From contig NC_079434.1 in NCBI RefSeq assembly GCF_026213295.1, forward strand, positions 9,443,477-9,507,476: a stretch of DNA of 64,000 bases, in the 5' to 3' direction. The position numbers and the translations under genes are program-made. How positions within the stretch are numbered: position 1 is the first letter of the stretch; every line of letters starts with the position of its first letter. Below the pieces are notes generated by a model. That model ran no database searches and was not told the DNA's origin. It saw nothing but the letters and a program-made list of their open reading frames with translations. Positions 1 through 10,640 of the stretch are shown here, piece after piece. This DNA is from Gadus chalcogrammus. Its lineage: Eukaryota; Chordata; Actinopteri; Gadiformes; Gadidae.

Positions 1-26
1 TGCAGACCCATAACGAAAACCTATTA

Positions 27-646
27 AAGGCGGCTGCATGCTTCAGCGTTGGTGTTACGTTGTTGCGCAAAATTTACTCAAAGCAATTCATGCTCCCTTT
101 TAGGTTGCGCGTGTTGCGCGTGTTGCCAAGCAATTTACCGCCAGAACAGTAGGTGTGGAGTAATATGTGGAGGAAAGTTTTTCGTTGAAGACGACCTCGA
201 GAATGACGTCTTTGTCTGTGGGAGTCGTTGGTTTGTTTATGTGCCAGATCGTGTTCTCCCCATACACAGTGAATGATGGCAACAGACAGAGGAACAGGGG
301 TGATGAAGTTGTTGATCATTGGGGTTGTATAAATGTGCATATCTCTCTACATTTTAAAACGACATAATGTGTTGGCAGCAAAGTTAACTTCACTTCAGGT
401 TAATGCTTTTGTATATGAGCCTGCCGGGTGATACTCCAGACAGGAAGTAGCAACCAGACCAGCAAACCAATCACAGCCTTGCAGGCTGGGCGGCTCGCGT
501 AAAAGCTTACGTAAAAAATGACGCAAGTCTAGAAAAATCGCCCGACGCACGCAAGACGTGAGAAGTCGCGCAAGGGGGGCGCAAGGGCGCGCAAGGGCCT
601 CTTGCGCTTGCGCTTACGCTTACGTAACCGAGCATAAACCAGCCTT
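27..646 (+). mobile_element. Non-autonomous transposon-like repeat, copy A
   Basis: First of two direct copies with a period of about 631 bp. It starts near GGCGGCTGCATGCTTCAGCG and ends in a GC-rich terminal segment made of CGCAAG/GCTTACG steps that finishes in ATAAACCAGCCTT. That terminal segment reappears inverted in copy C, so it behaves as a terminal inverted repeat. Minus-strand ORFs of 60-88 codons run through its middle but are too short and too shifted between copies to be called a gene. I do not recognise the family. The end looks like a PIF/Harbinger-type or other cut-and-paste element, but that is only an impression. Confidence 0.6.
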
Positions 647-657
647 AAGGCCGATTT

Positions 658-1287
658 AAGGCGGCTGCATGCTTCAGCGTTGGTGTTACGTTGTTGCGCA
701 AAATTTACTCAAAGCAATTCATGCTCCCTTTTAGGTTGCGCGTGTTGCCAAGCAATTTACCGCCAGAACAGTAGGTAGAGTAGCCTAATATGTGGAGTAA
801 AGTTTTTCGTTGAAGACGACCTCGAGAATGACGTCTTTGTCTGTGGGAGTCGTTGGTTTGTTTATGTGCCAGATCGTGTTCTCCCCATACACAGTGAATG
901 ATGGCAACAGACAGAGGAACAGGGGTGATGAAGTTGTTGATCATTGGGGTTGTATAAATGTGCATATCTCTCTACATTTTAAAACGACATAATGTGTTGG
1001 CAGCAAAGTTAACTTCACTTCAGGTTAATGCTTTTGTATATGAGCCTGCCGGGTGATACTCCAGACAGGAAGTAGTAACCAGACCAGCAAACCAATCACA
1101 GCCTTGCAGGCTGGGCGGCTCGCGTAAAAGCTTACGTAAAAAATGACGCAAGTCTAGAAAAATCGCCCGACGCACGCAAGACGTGAGAAGTCGCGCAAGG
1201 GGGGCGCAAGGGCGCGCAAGGGCCTCTTGCCCTTGCGCTTACGCTTACATAAACCAGCTTACGCTTACGCTTACATAAACCAGCCTT
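658..1287 (+). mobile_element. Non-autonomous transposon-like repeat, copy B
   Basis: Second direct copy, nearly identical to the copy at 27-646 apart from small indels: a shortened GCGCGTGTTGC step near 740, extra bases near 780, and a partly duplicated CATAAACCAGC end near 1250. The high identity suggests a recent tandem duplication. It meets an inverted copy at 1288. Confidence 0.6.
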
Positions 1288-1288
1288 A

Positions 1289-1710
1289 AAGGCTGGTTTA
1301 TGCTCGGTTACGTAAGCGTAAGCGCAAGCGCAAGAGGCCCTTGCGCGCCCTTGCGCCCCCCTTGCGCGACTTCTCACGTCTTGCGTGCGTCGGGCGATTT
1401 TTCTAGACTTGCGTCATTTTTGATCAACAACTTCATCACCCCTGTTCCTCTGTCTGTTGCCATCATTCACTGTGTATGGGGAGAACACGATCTGGCACAT
1501 AAACAAACCAACGACTCCCACAGACCAAGACGTCATTCTCGAGGTCGTCTTCAACGAAAAACTTTCCTCCACATATTACTCCACCTACTGTTCTGGCGGT
1601 AAATTGCTTGGCAACACGCGCAACACGCGCAACCTAAAAGGGAGCATGAATTGCTTTGAGTAAATTTTGCGCAACAACGTAACACCAACGCTGAAGCATG
1701 CAGCCGCCTT
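1289..1710 (-). mobile_element. Non-autonomous transposon-like repeat, inverted copy C (internally deleted)
   Basis: Reverse-complement copy of the element at 27-646. Its GC-rich terminal segment (1289-1424) is followed directly by the central segment, so about 180 bp present in copies A and B are missing. It ends at GCATGCAGCCGCCTT. The head-to-head junction with copy B forms a near-perfect palindrome centred on position 1288. Confidence 0.6.
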
Positions 1711-1930
1711 AAAACAGAGCATATATCGGCCTTTACGCATGTCAGCGTTATGTATAACGTTATACGATCACCGTTTCACAATTGCAAAGGGTTGACAGTT
1801 CATTGGTGGTGAGAGGCTGCGGTTTACAGGTGGTCCTCCCTTGGACCATCACTCTAACCTTGACAGAGCTGCGACCACTCCCCCTTCACAAAGCGAGGGG
1901 CGGGAGGGCACGACGAGGAGGTCCAACATT

Positions 1931-4900
1931 ACAATGTATGTGTGTATTTCCCTTACGTTTTTTTTCATTACGATCAATAAAAAACAATAGTGTTACCCCT
2001 TGTGTTTTTTTTAATGACGACCAATAAAAAACAACAGTGTTACCCCTTATGTTTTTTTCATGACGACCAATAAAAAACAACAGTGTTACCCCCTATGTTT
2101 TATTTGATAAATATCAAAAGTGTTACCCCTTATGTTTTTTTTCATGACGACCAATAAAAAACAACAGTGTTGCCCCTTATGTTGTTTTGCATGACGACCA
2201 ATAAAAAACAACAGTGTTACCCCTTATGGTTTTGTTCATGACGACCAATAAAAAACGACAGTGTTACCCCTTGTTTTGTTTTTTTATTACGACCAAAGAT
2301 AAACAACAGTGTTACCCCTTGTGTTTTTTTCATGACGACCAATAATAAAACGACAGTGTTACCCCTTATGTTTTATTTGACAAATACAACAGGGTTACCC
2401 CTCATCTTTTTTTTTCATGACGACCAATAAAAAACAACCGTGTTACCCCTTATATTTTATTTGACAAAGACAACAGTGTTACCCCTTATGTTTTTTTTTA
2501 TGACGACCAATAAAAAACGACAGTGTTACCCCGTATGTTTTTTTTCATGACGACCAATAAAAAACAACAGTGTTACCCCCTATGTTTTATTTGATAAATA
2601 TCAACAGTGTTACCCCCTATGTTTTTTTTCATGGCGAACAATAAAAAACAACAGTGTTACCCCTTATGTTTTTTATCATGACGACCAATAAAAAACAACA
2701 GTGTAACCCCTTATGTTTTTTTTCATGACGATCAATAAAAAACAACGGTGTTACCCCCTATGTTTTATTTGATAAATATCAACAGTGTTACCCCCTATGT
2801 TTTTTTTCATGACGACCAATAAAAAACAACAGTGTTACCCCTTATGTTTTTTTTCATGACGACCAATAAAAAACAACAGTGTAACCCCTTATGTTTTTTT
2901 TCATGACGACCAATGAAAAAACAACAGTGTTACTCCTTATGTTTTTTTTCATGACGACCAATAAAAAACAACAGTGTTACCCCTTATGTTTTTTTTCATG
3001 ACGACCAATAAAAAACGACAGTGTTACCCCTTGTTTTGTTTTTTTAATACAACCAAAGAAAAACAACAGTGTTACCACTTGTGTTTTTTTCATGACGACC
3101 AAAGAAAAACAACAGTATTACCAACAACAGTGTTCACCCTTATGTTTTCTTTCATGACGACCAATAAAAAACAACAGTGTTACCCCTTATGTTTTTTCTC
3201 ATGACGACCAATAAAAAACGACAGTGTTACCCCTTATGTTTTTTTTCATGATGACCAAAGAAAAACAACAGTGTTACCCCTTATGTTTTTTTTCATGACG
3301 ACCAATAAAAAACAACAGTGTTACCCCTTATGTTTTTTTCATGACGACCAATAAAAAACAACAGTGTTACCCCCTATGTTTTATTTGATAAATATCAAAA
3401 GTGTTACCCCTTATATATTTTTTCACGACGACCAATAAAAAACAACAGTGTTACCCCTTATGTTTTTTTGCAAGACGACCAATAAAAAACAACAGTGTTA
3501 CCCCTTATGGTTTTTTTCATGACGACCAATAAAAAACGACAGTGTTACCCCTTGTTTTGTTTTTTTATTACGACCAAAGAAAAACAAGTGTTACCCCTTG
3601 TGTTTTTTCATGACGACCAATAATAAAACGACAGTGTTACCCCTTATGTTTTATTTGACAAATACAACAGGGTTACCCCTGATCTTTTTTTTTCATGACG
3701 ACCAATAAAAAACAACCGTGTTACCCCTTATATTTTATTTGAAAAAGACAACAGTGTTACCCCTTATGTTTTTTTTTATGACGACCGATAAAAAACGACA
3801 GTGTTACCCCTTATGGTTTTTTGAAGACGACCAATAAAAAACGACAGTGTTACCCCTTATGGTTTTTTGAAGACGACCAATAAAAAACGACAGTGTTACC
3901 CCCTATGTTTTATTTGATAAATATCAACAGTGTTACCCCCTATGTTTTTTATCATGACGACCAATAAAAAACAACAGTGTTACCCCTTATGTTTTTTTTC
4001 ATGACGACCAATAAAAAACAACAGTGTAACCCCTCATGTTTTTTTTCATGACGACCAATAAAAAACAACAAAGTTACCCCCTATGTTTTATTTGATAAAT
4101 ATCAACAGTGTTACCCCCTATGTTTTTTTTCATGACGACCAATAAAAAACAACAGTGTTACCCCTTATGTTTTTTTTCATGACGACCAATAAAAAACAAC
4201 AGTGTAACCCCTTATGTTTTTTTTCATGACGACCAATAAAAACGACAGTGTTACCCTTATGTTTTTTTTCATGACGACCAATGAAAAAACAACAGTGTTA
4301 CTCCTTATGTTTTTTTTCATGACGACCAATAAAAAACAACAGTGTTACCCCTTATGTTTTTTTTCATGACGACCAATAAAAAACGACAGTGTTACCCCTT
4401 TTTTTTTTTTTTTATTACGACCAAAGAAAAACAACAGTGTTACCACTTGTGGTTTTTTCATGACGACCAAAGAAAAACAACAGTATTACCAACAACAGTG
4501 TTGCCCCTTATGTTTTTTTTCATGACGACCAATAAAAAACAACAGTGTTACCCCTTATGTTTTTTCTCATGACGACCAATAAAAAACGACAGTGTTACCC
4601 CTTATGTTTTTTTTCATGACGACCAATAAAAAACAACGGTGTTACCCCTTATGTTTTTTTTCATGATGACCAAAGAAAAAAACAGTGTTACCCCTTATGG
4701 GTTTTTTCATGACGACCAATAAAAAACAACAGTGTTACCCCTTATGTTTTTTTTCATGACGACCAATGAAAAACAACAGTGTTACCTCTTATGTTTTTTT
4801 TTATGACGACCAATAAAAAACAACAGTGTTACCCCCTATGTTTTATTTGATAAATATCAACAGTGTTACCCCTTATGTTTTTTTTCATGACAACCAATAA

Positions 4901-7900
4901 AAAACAACAGTATTACCTCTTTTGTTTTCTTTCATGACGACCGATAAAAAACAACAGTGTTACCCCTTATATTTTATTTGACATAGACAACAGTGTTACC
5001 CCTTATGTTTTTTTTCATGACGACCAATAAAAAACAACAGTGTTACCCCTTATGTTTTTTTTTCATGACGACCAATAAAAAACAACAGTGTTACCCCTTA
5101 TGTTTTTTTTCATGACGACCAAAGAAAAACAACAGTGTTACCTCTTATGTTTTCTTTCATGACGACCAATAAAAAACAACAGTGTTACCCCTTATATTTT
5201 ATTTGACATAGACAACAGTGTTACCCCTTATGTTTTTTTTTCATGACGACCAATAAAAAACAACAGTGTTACCTCTTATGTTTTCTTTCATGACGACCAA
5301 TAAAAAACAACAGTGTTACCCCTAATACTTTATTTGACATAGACAACAGTGTTACCCCTCATGTTTTTTTTCATGACGACCAATAAAAAACAACAGTGTT
5401 ACCCCTTATGTTTTTTCATTACGACCAAAGAAAAACAACAGTGTTACCCCTTGTGGTTTTTTCATGACGACCAAAGAAAAACAACAGTGTTACCCCTCAT
5501 GTTTTTTTTCATGACGATCAATAAAAAACGACAGTGTTACCCCTTATGTTTTTTTTCATGACGACCAATAAAAAACAACAGTGTTACCCCTTATGTTTTT
5601 TTTCATGACGACCAATAAAGAACAACAGTGTTACCCCCTATGTTTTATTTGATAAATATCAACAGTGTTACCCCTTATGTTTTTTTTCATGACAACCAAT
5701 AAAAAACAACAGTATTACCTCTTTTGTTTTCTTTCATGACGACCGAAAAAAAACAACAGTGTTACCCCTTATATTTTATTTGACATAGACAACAGTGTTA
5801 CCCCTTATGTTTTTTTTCATGACGACCAATAAAAAACAACAGTGTTACCCCTTATGTTTTTTTTCATGACGACCAATAAAAAACAACAGTGTTAGCCCTT
5901 ATGTTTTTTTTCATGATGACCAAAGAAAAACAACAGTGTTACCCCTTATGGTTTTTTTCATGACGACCAAAGAAAAACAACAGTGTTACCCCTTATGTTT
6001 TTTTCATGACGACCAATAAAAAACAACAGTGTTACCCCTTATGTTTTTTTTCATGACGAACAATAAAAAACAACAGTGTTACCCTTTTTTTTTTTTTTCA
6101 TGACGACCAATAAAAAACAACAGTGTTACCCCTTATGTTTTTTTTCATGACGAACAATAAAAAACAACAGTGTTACCCCTTATGTATGTTTTCATGACGA
6201 CCAATAAAAAACGACAGTGTTACCCCTTGTGGTTTTTTCATTACGACCAATAAAAAACAACAGTGTTACCCCTTATGTTTTTTTTCATGACGAACAATAA
6301 AAAACAACAGTGTTACCCCTTATGTTTTTTTTCATGACGACCAATAAAAAACAACAGTGTTACCCCTTGTGGTTTTTTCATTACGACCAAAGAAAAACAA
6401 CAGTGTTACCCCTTGTGGTTTTTTCATGACGACCAAAGAAAAACAACAGTGTTACCCCTTATGTTTTTTTCATGACGACCAAAGAAAAACAACAGTGTTA
6501 CCCCTTATGTTTTTTTTCATTACGACCAATAAAAAACAACAGTGTTACCCCTTATGTTTTTTTCATGACGACCAATAAAAAACAACAGCGTTACCCCTTA
6601 TGTTTTTTTTCATGACGAACAATAAAAAACAACAGTGTTACCCCTTATGTTTTTTTTCATGACGACCAATAAAAAACAACAGTGTTACCCCCTGTGGTTT
6701 TTTCATTACGACCAAAGAAAAACAACAGTGTTACCCCTTATGTTTTTTTCATGACGACCAATAAAAAACAACAGTGTTACCCCTTATGTTTTTTTCATGA
6801 CGACCAATAAAAAACAACAGTGTTACCCCTTATGTTTTTTTCATGACGAACAATAAAAAACAACAGTGTTACCCTTTATGTTTTTTTTCATGACGACCAA
6901 TAAAAAACAACAGTGTTACCCCTTATGTTTTTTTTTTAATGACGACCAATAAAAAACAACAGTGTTACCCCTTATGTTTTTTTTCATGACGAACAATAAA
7001 AAACAACATTGTTACCCTTTATGTTTTTTTTCATGACGACCAATAAAAAACGACAGTGTTACCCCTTGTGGTTTTTTCATTATGACCAAAGAAAAACAAC
7101 AGTGTTACCCCTTATGTTTTTTTTCATGACGAACAATAAAAAACAACATTGTTACCCTTTATGTTTTTTTTCATGACGACCAATAAAAAACGACAGTGTT
7201 ACCCCTTGTGGTTTTTTCATTATGACCAAAGAAAAACAACAGTGTTACCCCTTGTGGTTTTTTCATGACGACCAAAGAAAAACAACAGTGTTACCCCTTA
7301 TGCTTTTTTTCATGACGACCAAAGAAAAACAAGAGTGTTACCCCTTATGTTTTTTTTCATTACGACCAATAAAAAACGACAGTGTTACCCCTTATGTTTT
7401 TTTTTTATGACGACCAATAAAAAACAAGTGTTACCCCTTATGTCTTTTTTTCATGACGACCAATAAAAAACAACAGTGTTACCCCTTTTGTTTTTTTTCA
7501 TGACGACCAATAAAAACAACAGTGTTATCACCCCCTATGATTATTTGATAAATATCGACAGTGTTACCCCTTATATTTATAAAATGTATGTGTGTATTTC
7601 TATTATTTCCCTTACGTTTTTTTTAATTACGATTAATAAAAAACAACAGTGTTACCTCTATGTCTTTTTTATATGACGACCAATAAAAAACAACAGTGTT
7701 ACCCCTTATGTTTTTTTTCATTACGACCAATAAAAAAGAACAGTGTTACCCCTTATGTTTTTTTTCATAACGACCAATAAAAAACAACAGTGTTACCCCT
7801 TATGTTTTTTTTCATGACGACCAATAAAAAACCACAGTGTTACCCCTTATTTATTTTTTCAGGACGACCAATAAAAAACAACAGTGTTATCACCCCCTAT

Positions 7901-9091
7901 GATTATTTGATAAATATCGACAGTGTTACCGCTTATATTTATAAAATGTAAGCGTCTATTTCTATTATTTCCTTTACTTTTTTAATAAAAAACAACAGTG
8001 TTACCCCTTGTGTTTTTTTTCATGACGACCAAGGTGTTACCCCTTATGTTTTTTCATGACGACCAATAAAAAACAACAGTGTTATCCCTTATGTTTTTTT
8101 TCATGACGACCAATAAAAAAGAACAGTGTTACCCCTTATTTATTTTTTCAGGACGACCAATAAAAAACAACAGTGTTATCACCCCCTATGATTATTTGAT
8201 AAATATCGACAGTGTTACCGCTTATATTTATAAAATGTAAGCGTCTATTTCTATTGTTTCCCTTACGTTTTTTTTCATTACGATCAATAAAAAACAACAG
8301 TGTTACCCCTTGTGTTTTTTTTCATGACGACCATTAAAAAACAACAGTGTTACCCCTTATGTTTTTTCATGACGACCAATAAAAAACAACAGTGTTATCC
8401 CTTATGTTTTTTTTCATGACGACCAATAAAAAAGAACAGTGTTACCCCTTATGTTTTTCTTTCACGACGACCAATAAAAAACCACAGTGTTACCCCTTAT
8501 GTTTTTTTTCATGACGACCAATAAAAAACAACAGTGTTACCCCTTATGCTTTTTTTCATGACGACCAATAAAAAACAAGTGTTACCACTTATGTTTTTTT
8601 TCATGACGAACAATAAAAAACAACAGTGTTACCCTTTATGTTTTTTTTCATGACGACCAATAAAAAACAACAGTGTTACCCTTTATGTTTTTTTTTTAAT
8701 GACGACCAATAAAAAACAACAGTGTTACCCCTTATGTTTTTTTTCATGACGAACAATAAAAAACAACATTGTTACCCTTTATGTTTTTTTTCATGACGAC
8801 CAATAAAAAACGACAGTGTTACCCCTTGTGGTTTTTTCATCATGACCAAAGAAAAACAACAGTGTTACCCCTTGTGGTTTTTTCATGACGACCAAAGAAA
8901 AACAACAGTGTTACCCCTTATGCTTTTTTTCATGACGACCAAAGAAAAACAAGAGTGTTACCCCTTATGTTTTTTTTCATTACGACCAATAAAAAACGAC
9001 GGTGTTACCCCTTATGTTTTTTTTTTATGACGACCAATAAAAAACAAGTGTTACCCCTTATGTCTTTTTTTCATGACGACCAATAAAAAAC
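1931..9091. repeat. 47-bp satellite array, left block
   Basis: Tandem satellite interrupted at its right end by the DIRS-like element. The basic unit is 47 bp: GTGTTACCCCTTATG, then a T8 run, then CATGACGACCAATAAAAAAC plus AACA. A 37-bp variant carries TTTATTTGATAAATATC in place of the T-run and ATGACGACC. Near the left edge the array begins with a piece of a longer composite variant (TGTGTATTTCCCTTACG with CATTACGATCAATAAA). Units differ by a few substitutions and by T-run length. ORFs of 60-76 codons are a by-product of a 47-nt period that cycles through all frames. Repeated marker variants show local periods of about 1.37 kb (2974 against 4342) and 1.62 kb (7222 against 8842). Confidence 0.97.
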
Positions 9092-9273
9092 GATAGTTAC
9101 GTATGTAACTACGGTTCTATGAATTCCGGATGACCGCCAGAGGCGGTGCTTTAGCACTGGATGTTCCATCTCGCGCATGCGCAGGTCGAGTAATTATACC
9201 AAAAAAGTCACCTGTGACACCTGGGTGACCCGAGAAAGTCTATATATTCCGGAGTCACCCGAGGTTCTGTTCC
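9092..9273 (+). repeat. DIRS-like inverted terminal repeat (3' end of the element)
   Basis: From TGACCGCCAGAGGCGG onward this matches the reverse complement of 15082-15242 almost base for base, down to GAGGTTCTGTTCC. The outermost tips differ: this end has an extra 22 bp with a small inverted repeat (GTTAC, spacer GTAT, GTAAC) and GAATTCCGG where the other end has TTTCATTCC. Unequal tips are normal in this group because the internal complementary region supplies both. Confidence 0.93.
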
Positions 9274-9318
9274 AACTGGATCTTCTCGCGGAATCTGAGA
9301 AGTCTGAGTGACAGAGAA

Positions 9319-9420
9319 CTCTGGCGGTCATCCGGAATTCATAGAACCGTAGTTACATACGTAACTATCGTTCTATTTCATTCCTACTGACCGCCAGAGG
9401 CGGTGCTTTAGCACTGGATG
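9319..9420. repeat. DIRS internal complementary region (circle-junction template)
   Basis: Two abutting 51-bp segments. 9319-9369 is the exact reverse complement of the element tip 9092-9142, and 9370-9420 is the exact reverse complement of the opposite tip 15192-15242. Together they spell the junction that forms when the two tips are joined in a circle, with GTT at the boundary (9370-9372). In DIRS elements such a region is thought to template completion of the termini during circle formation. It sits between the recombinase stop codon and the 3' inverted repeat, as expected. Confidence 0.95.
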
Positions 9421-9458
9421 ACTAATACCAAAAAGGTCACGAAGAGTGCTCACTTCAA

Positions 9459-10640
9459 TCAAGGGCTCGAAGCCGCCGACAGGACAGCCGTCGCCACAGG
9501 ATGAGGAGCAGCGACATTAACCCTGTAGTATCGGGCAAACGTACATGATGAGGACCATGTAGCCGCGGAGCAAATGTCCTGAAGTGGAACCCCCTTCAAG
9601 GCAGCCCATGAAGTAGCCATACTCCTGGTAGAGTGGCACTTAACGGCCAAGGGCATAGGGAGCCCCTGCGCCCTATAGGCATTCAAGATCACATCCACAA
9701 CCCAGTGGGAGAGTCTCTGTTTCGATAGGGCAGCCCCCTTCCTGCAGCCCCCGTAACAGACAAAGAGGTTATCCGTCTTACGCAAGCTGGTTGTCGCTTC
9801 AACATATGCCCTAAGCGCCCGCACCGGGCACAACAGGTCTGACACTCTTTCTGCACCCCCTGGAGAGCCTGGGGGATTGAAAGCAGCCAACTCGATTGAT
9901 TGGTTTACATGATGGGGAGACAATCGTTTGGGTAGGAAGGATGGGTTCGGCCAGAGCACCACTCCTGACCCATCTGCGTGCCAGCGCAAACACGCCTGGC
10001 TTACTGACAAGGCATGCAGTTCACCGACCCGTTTTGCAGTTGCAATGGCAAGGAGAAATGCCGTCTTCATGGACAGCCGCGTCAGGTCTGCCTGACTTAG
10101 TGGCTCAAATGGGGGTAGACATAAGGACCTCAGAGCTACTTTCAGGTCCCATGATGGTGCCCTCAGGGATCGCGGCGGTTGAAGCCTCTGGGCTCCCTTC
10201 AGAAACTGCCTGATTAGGTAGTGGGACCCTACCGTCTGGTTATCCACCCTTGCGTGTGTGGCTGAGATCGCGGCCACATAAACACGCAGGGTAGACGCAG
10301 CTCTTCTGTTGTCCAACACAGACTGCAGAAAGTGTAGTATCACTACCACTGAGCAAGTCTCCGGGACTTCGCCCCGCGCCACGCACCACTGTGAAAACAA
10401 CTTCCACCTGTTTGCATAGAGCAACCTAGTGGAGGGTGCCCTTGAACTAAAAATAGTACGGACCACTGACTGGTCGCAAGACGTCAGCAGTGCGTCCTGG
10501 CTCTCAGGGGCCACAAGCACAGCCGCAGGCGGCCAGGATTCGTGTGCCATATGCGTCCGCCTACCTGAGACAGAAGGTCCCGTCTCTCTGGGAGGCACCA
10601 AGGCTCTCCGTTGAGGAGTTTCAGTAATGGTGGGAACCAT
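9459..10640 (-). CDS. DIRS tyrosine recombinase (YR)
   Basis: Third ORF of the retrotransposon, 393 codons from the ATG at 10640. It encodes the integrase-like tyrosine recombinase that inserts the circular DNA copy into the genome. The fold is recognisable by an N-terminal core-binding part (APSTRLLYANRWKLFSQWC), then the first catalytic Arg in AKRVGELHAL (about residue 204), the HxxR motif in CHSTRSMATSW (His about 336, Arg about 339) and the nucleophile region FARYYRV (Tyr about 371-372). The same frame is open far upstream to 12320, but that part is only the shadow of the RT ORF. I chose the first Met after the conserved RT/RNase H domain, so the true start or frameshift site is uncertain. 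It overlaps the end of the RT ORF by 157 nt. Confidence 0.9.
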   Translation of the reverse strand: MVPTITETPQRRALVPPRETGPSVSGRRTHMAHESWPPAAVLVAPESQDALLTSCDQSVVRTIFSSRAPSTRLLYANRWKLFSQWCVARGEVPETCSVVVILHFLQSVLDNRRAASTLRVYVAAISATHARVDNQTVGSHYLIRQFLKGAQRLQPPRSLRAPSWDLKVALRSLCLPPFEPLSQADLTRLSMKTAFLLAIATAKRVGELHALSVSQACLRWHADGSGVVLWPNPSFLPKRLSPHHVNQSIELAAFNPPGSPGGAERVSDLLCPVRALRAYVEATTSLRKTDNLFVCYGGCRKGAALSKQRLSHWVVDVILNAYRAQGLPMPLAVKCHSTRSMATSWAALKGVPLQDICSAATWSSSCTFARYYRVNVAAPHPVATAVLSAASSP

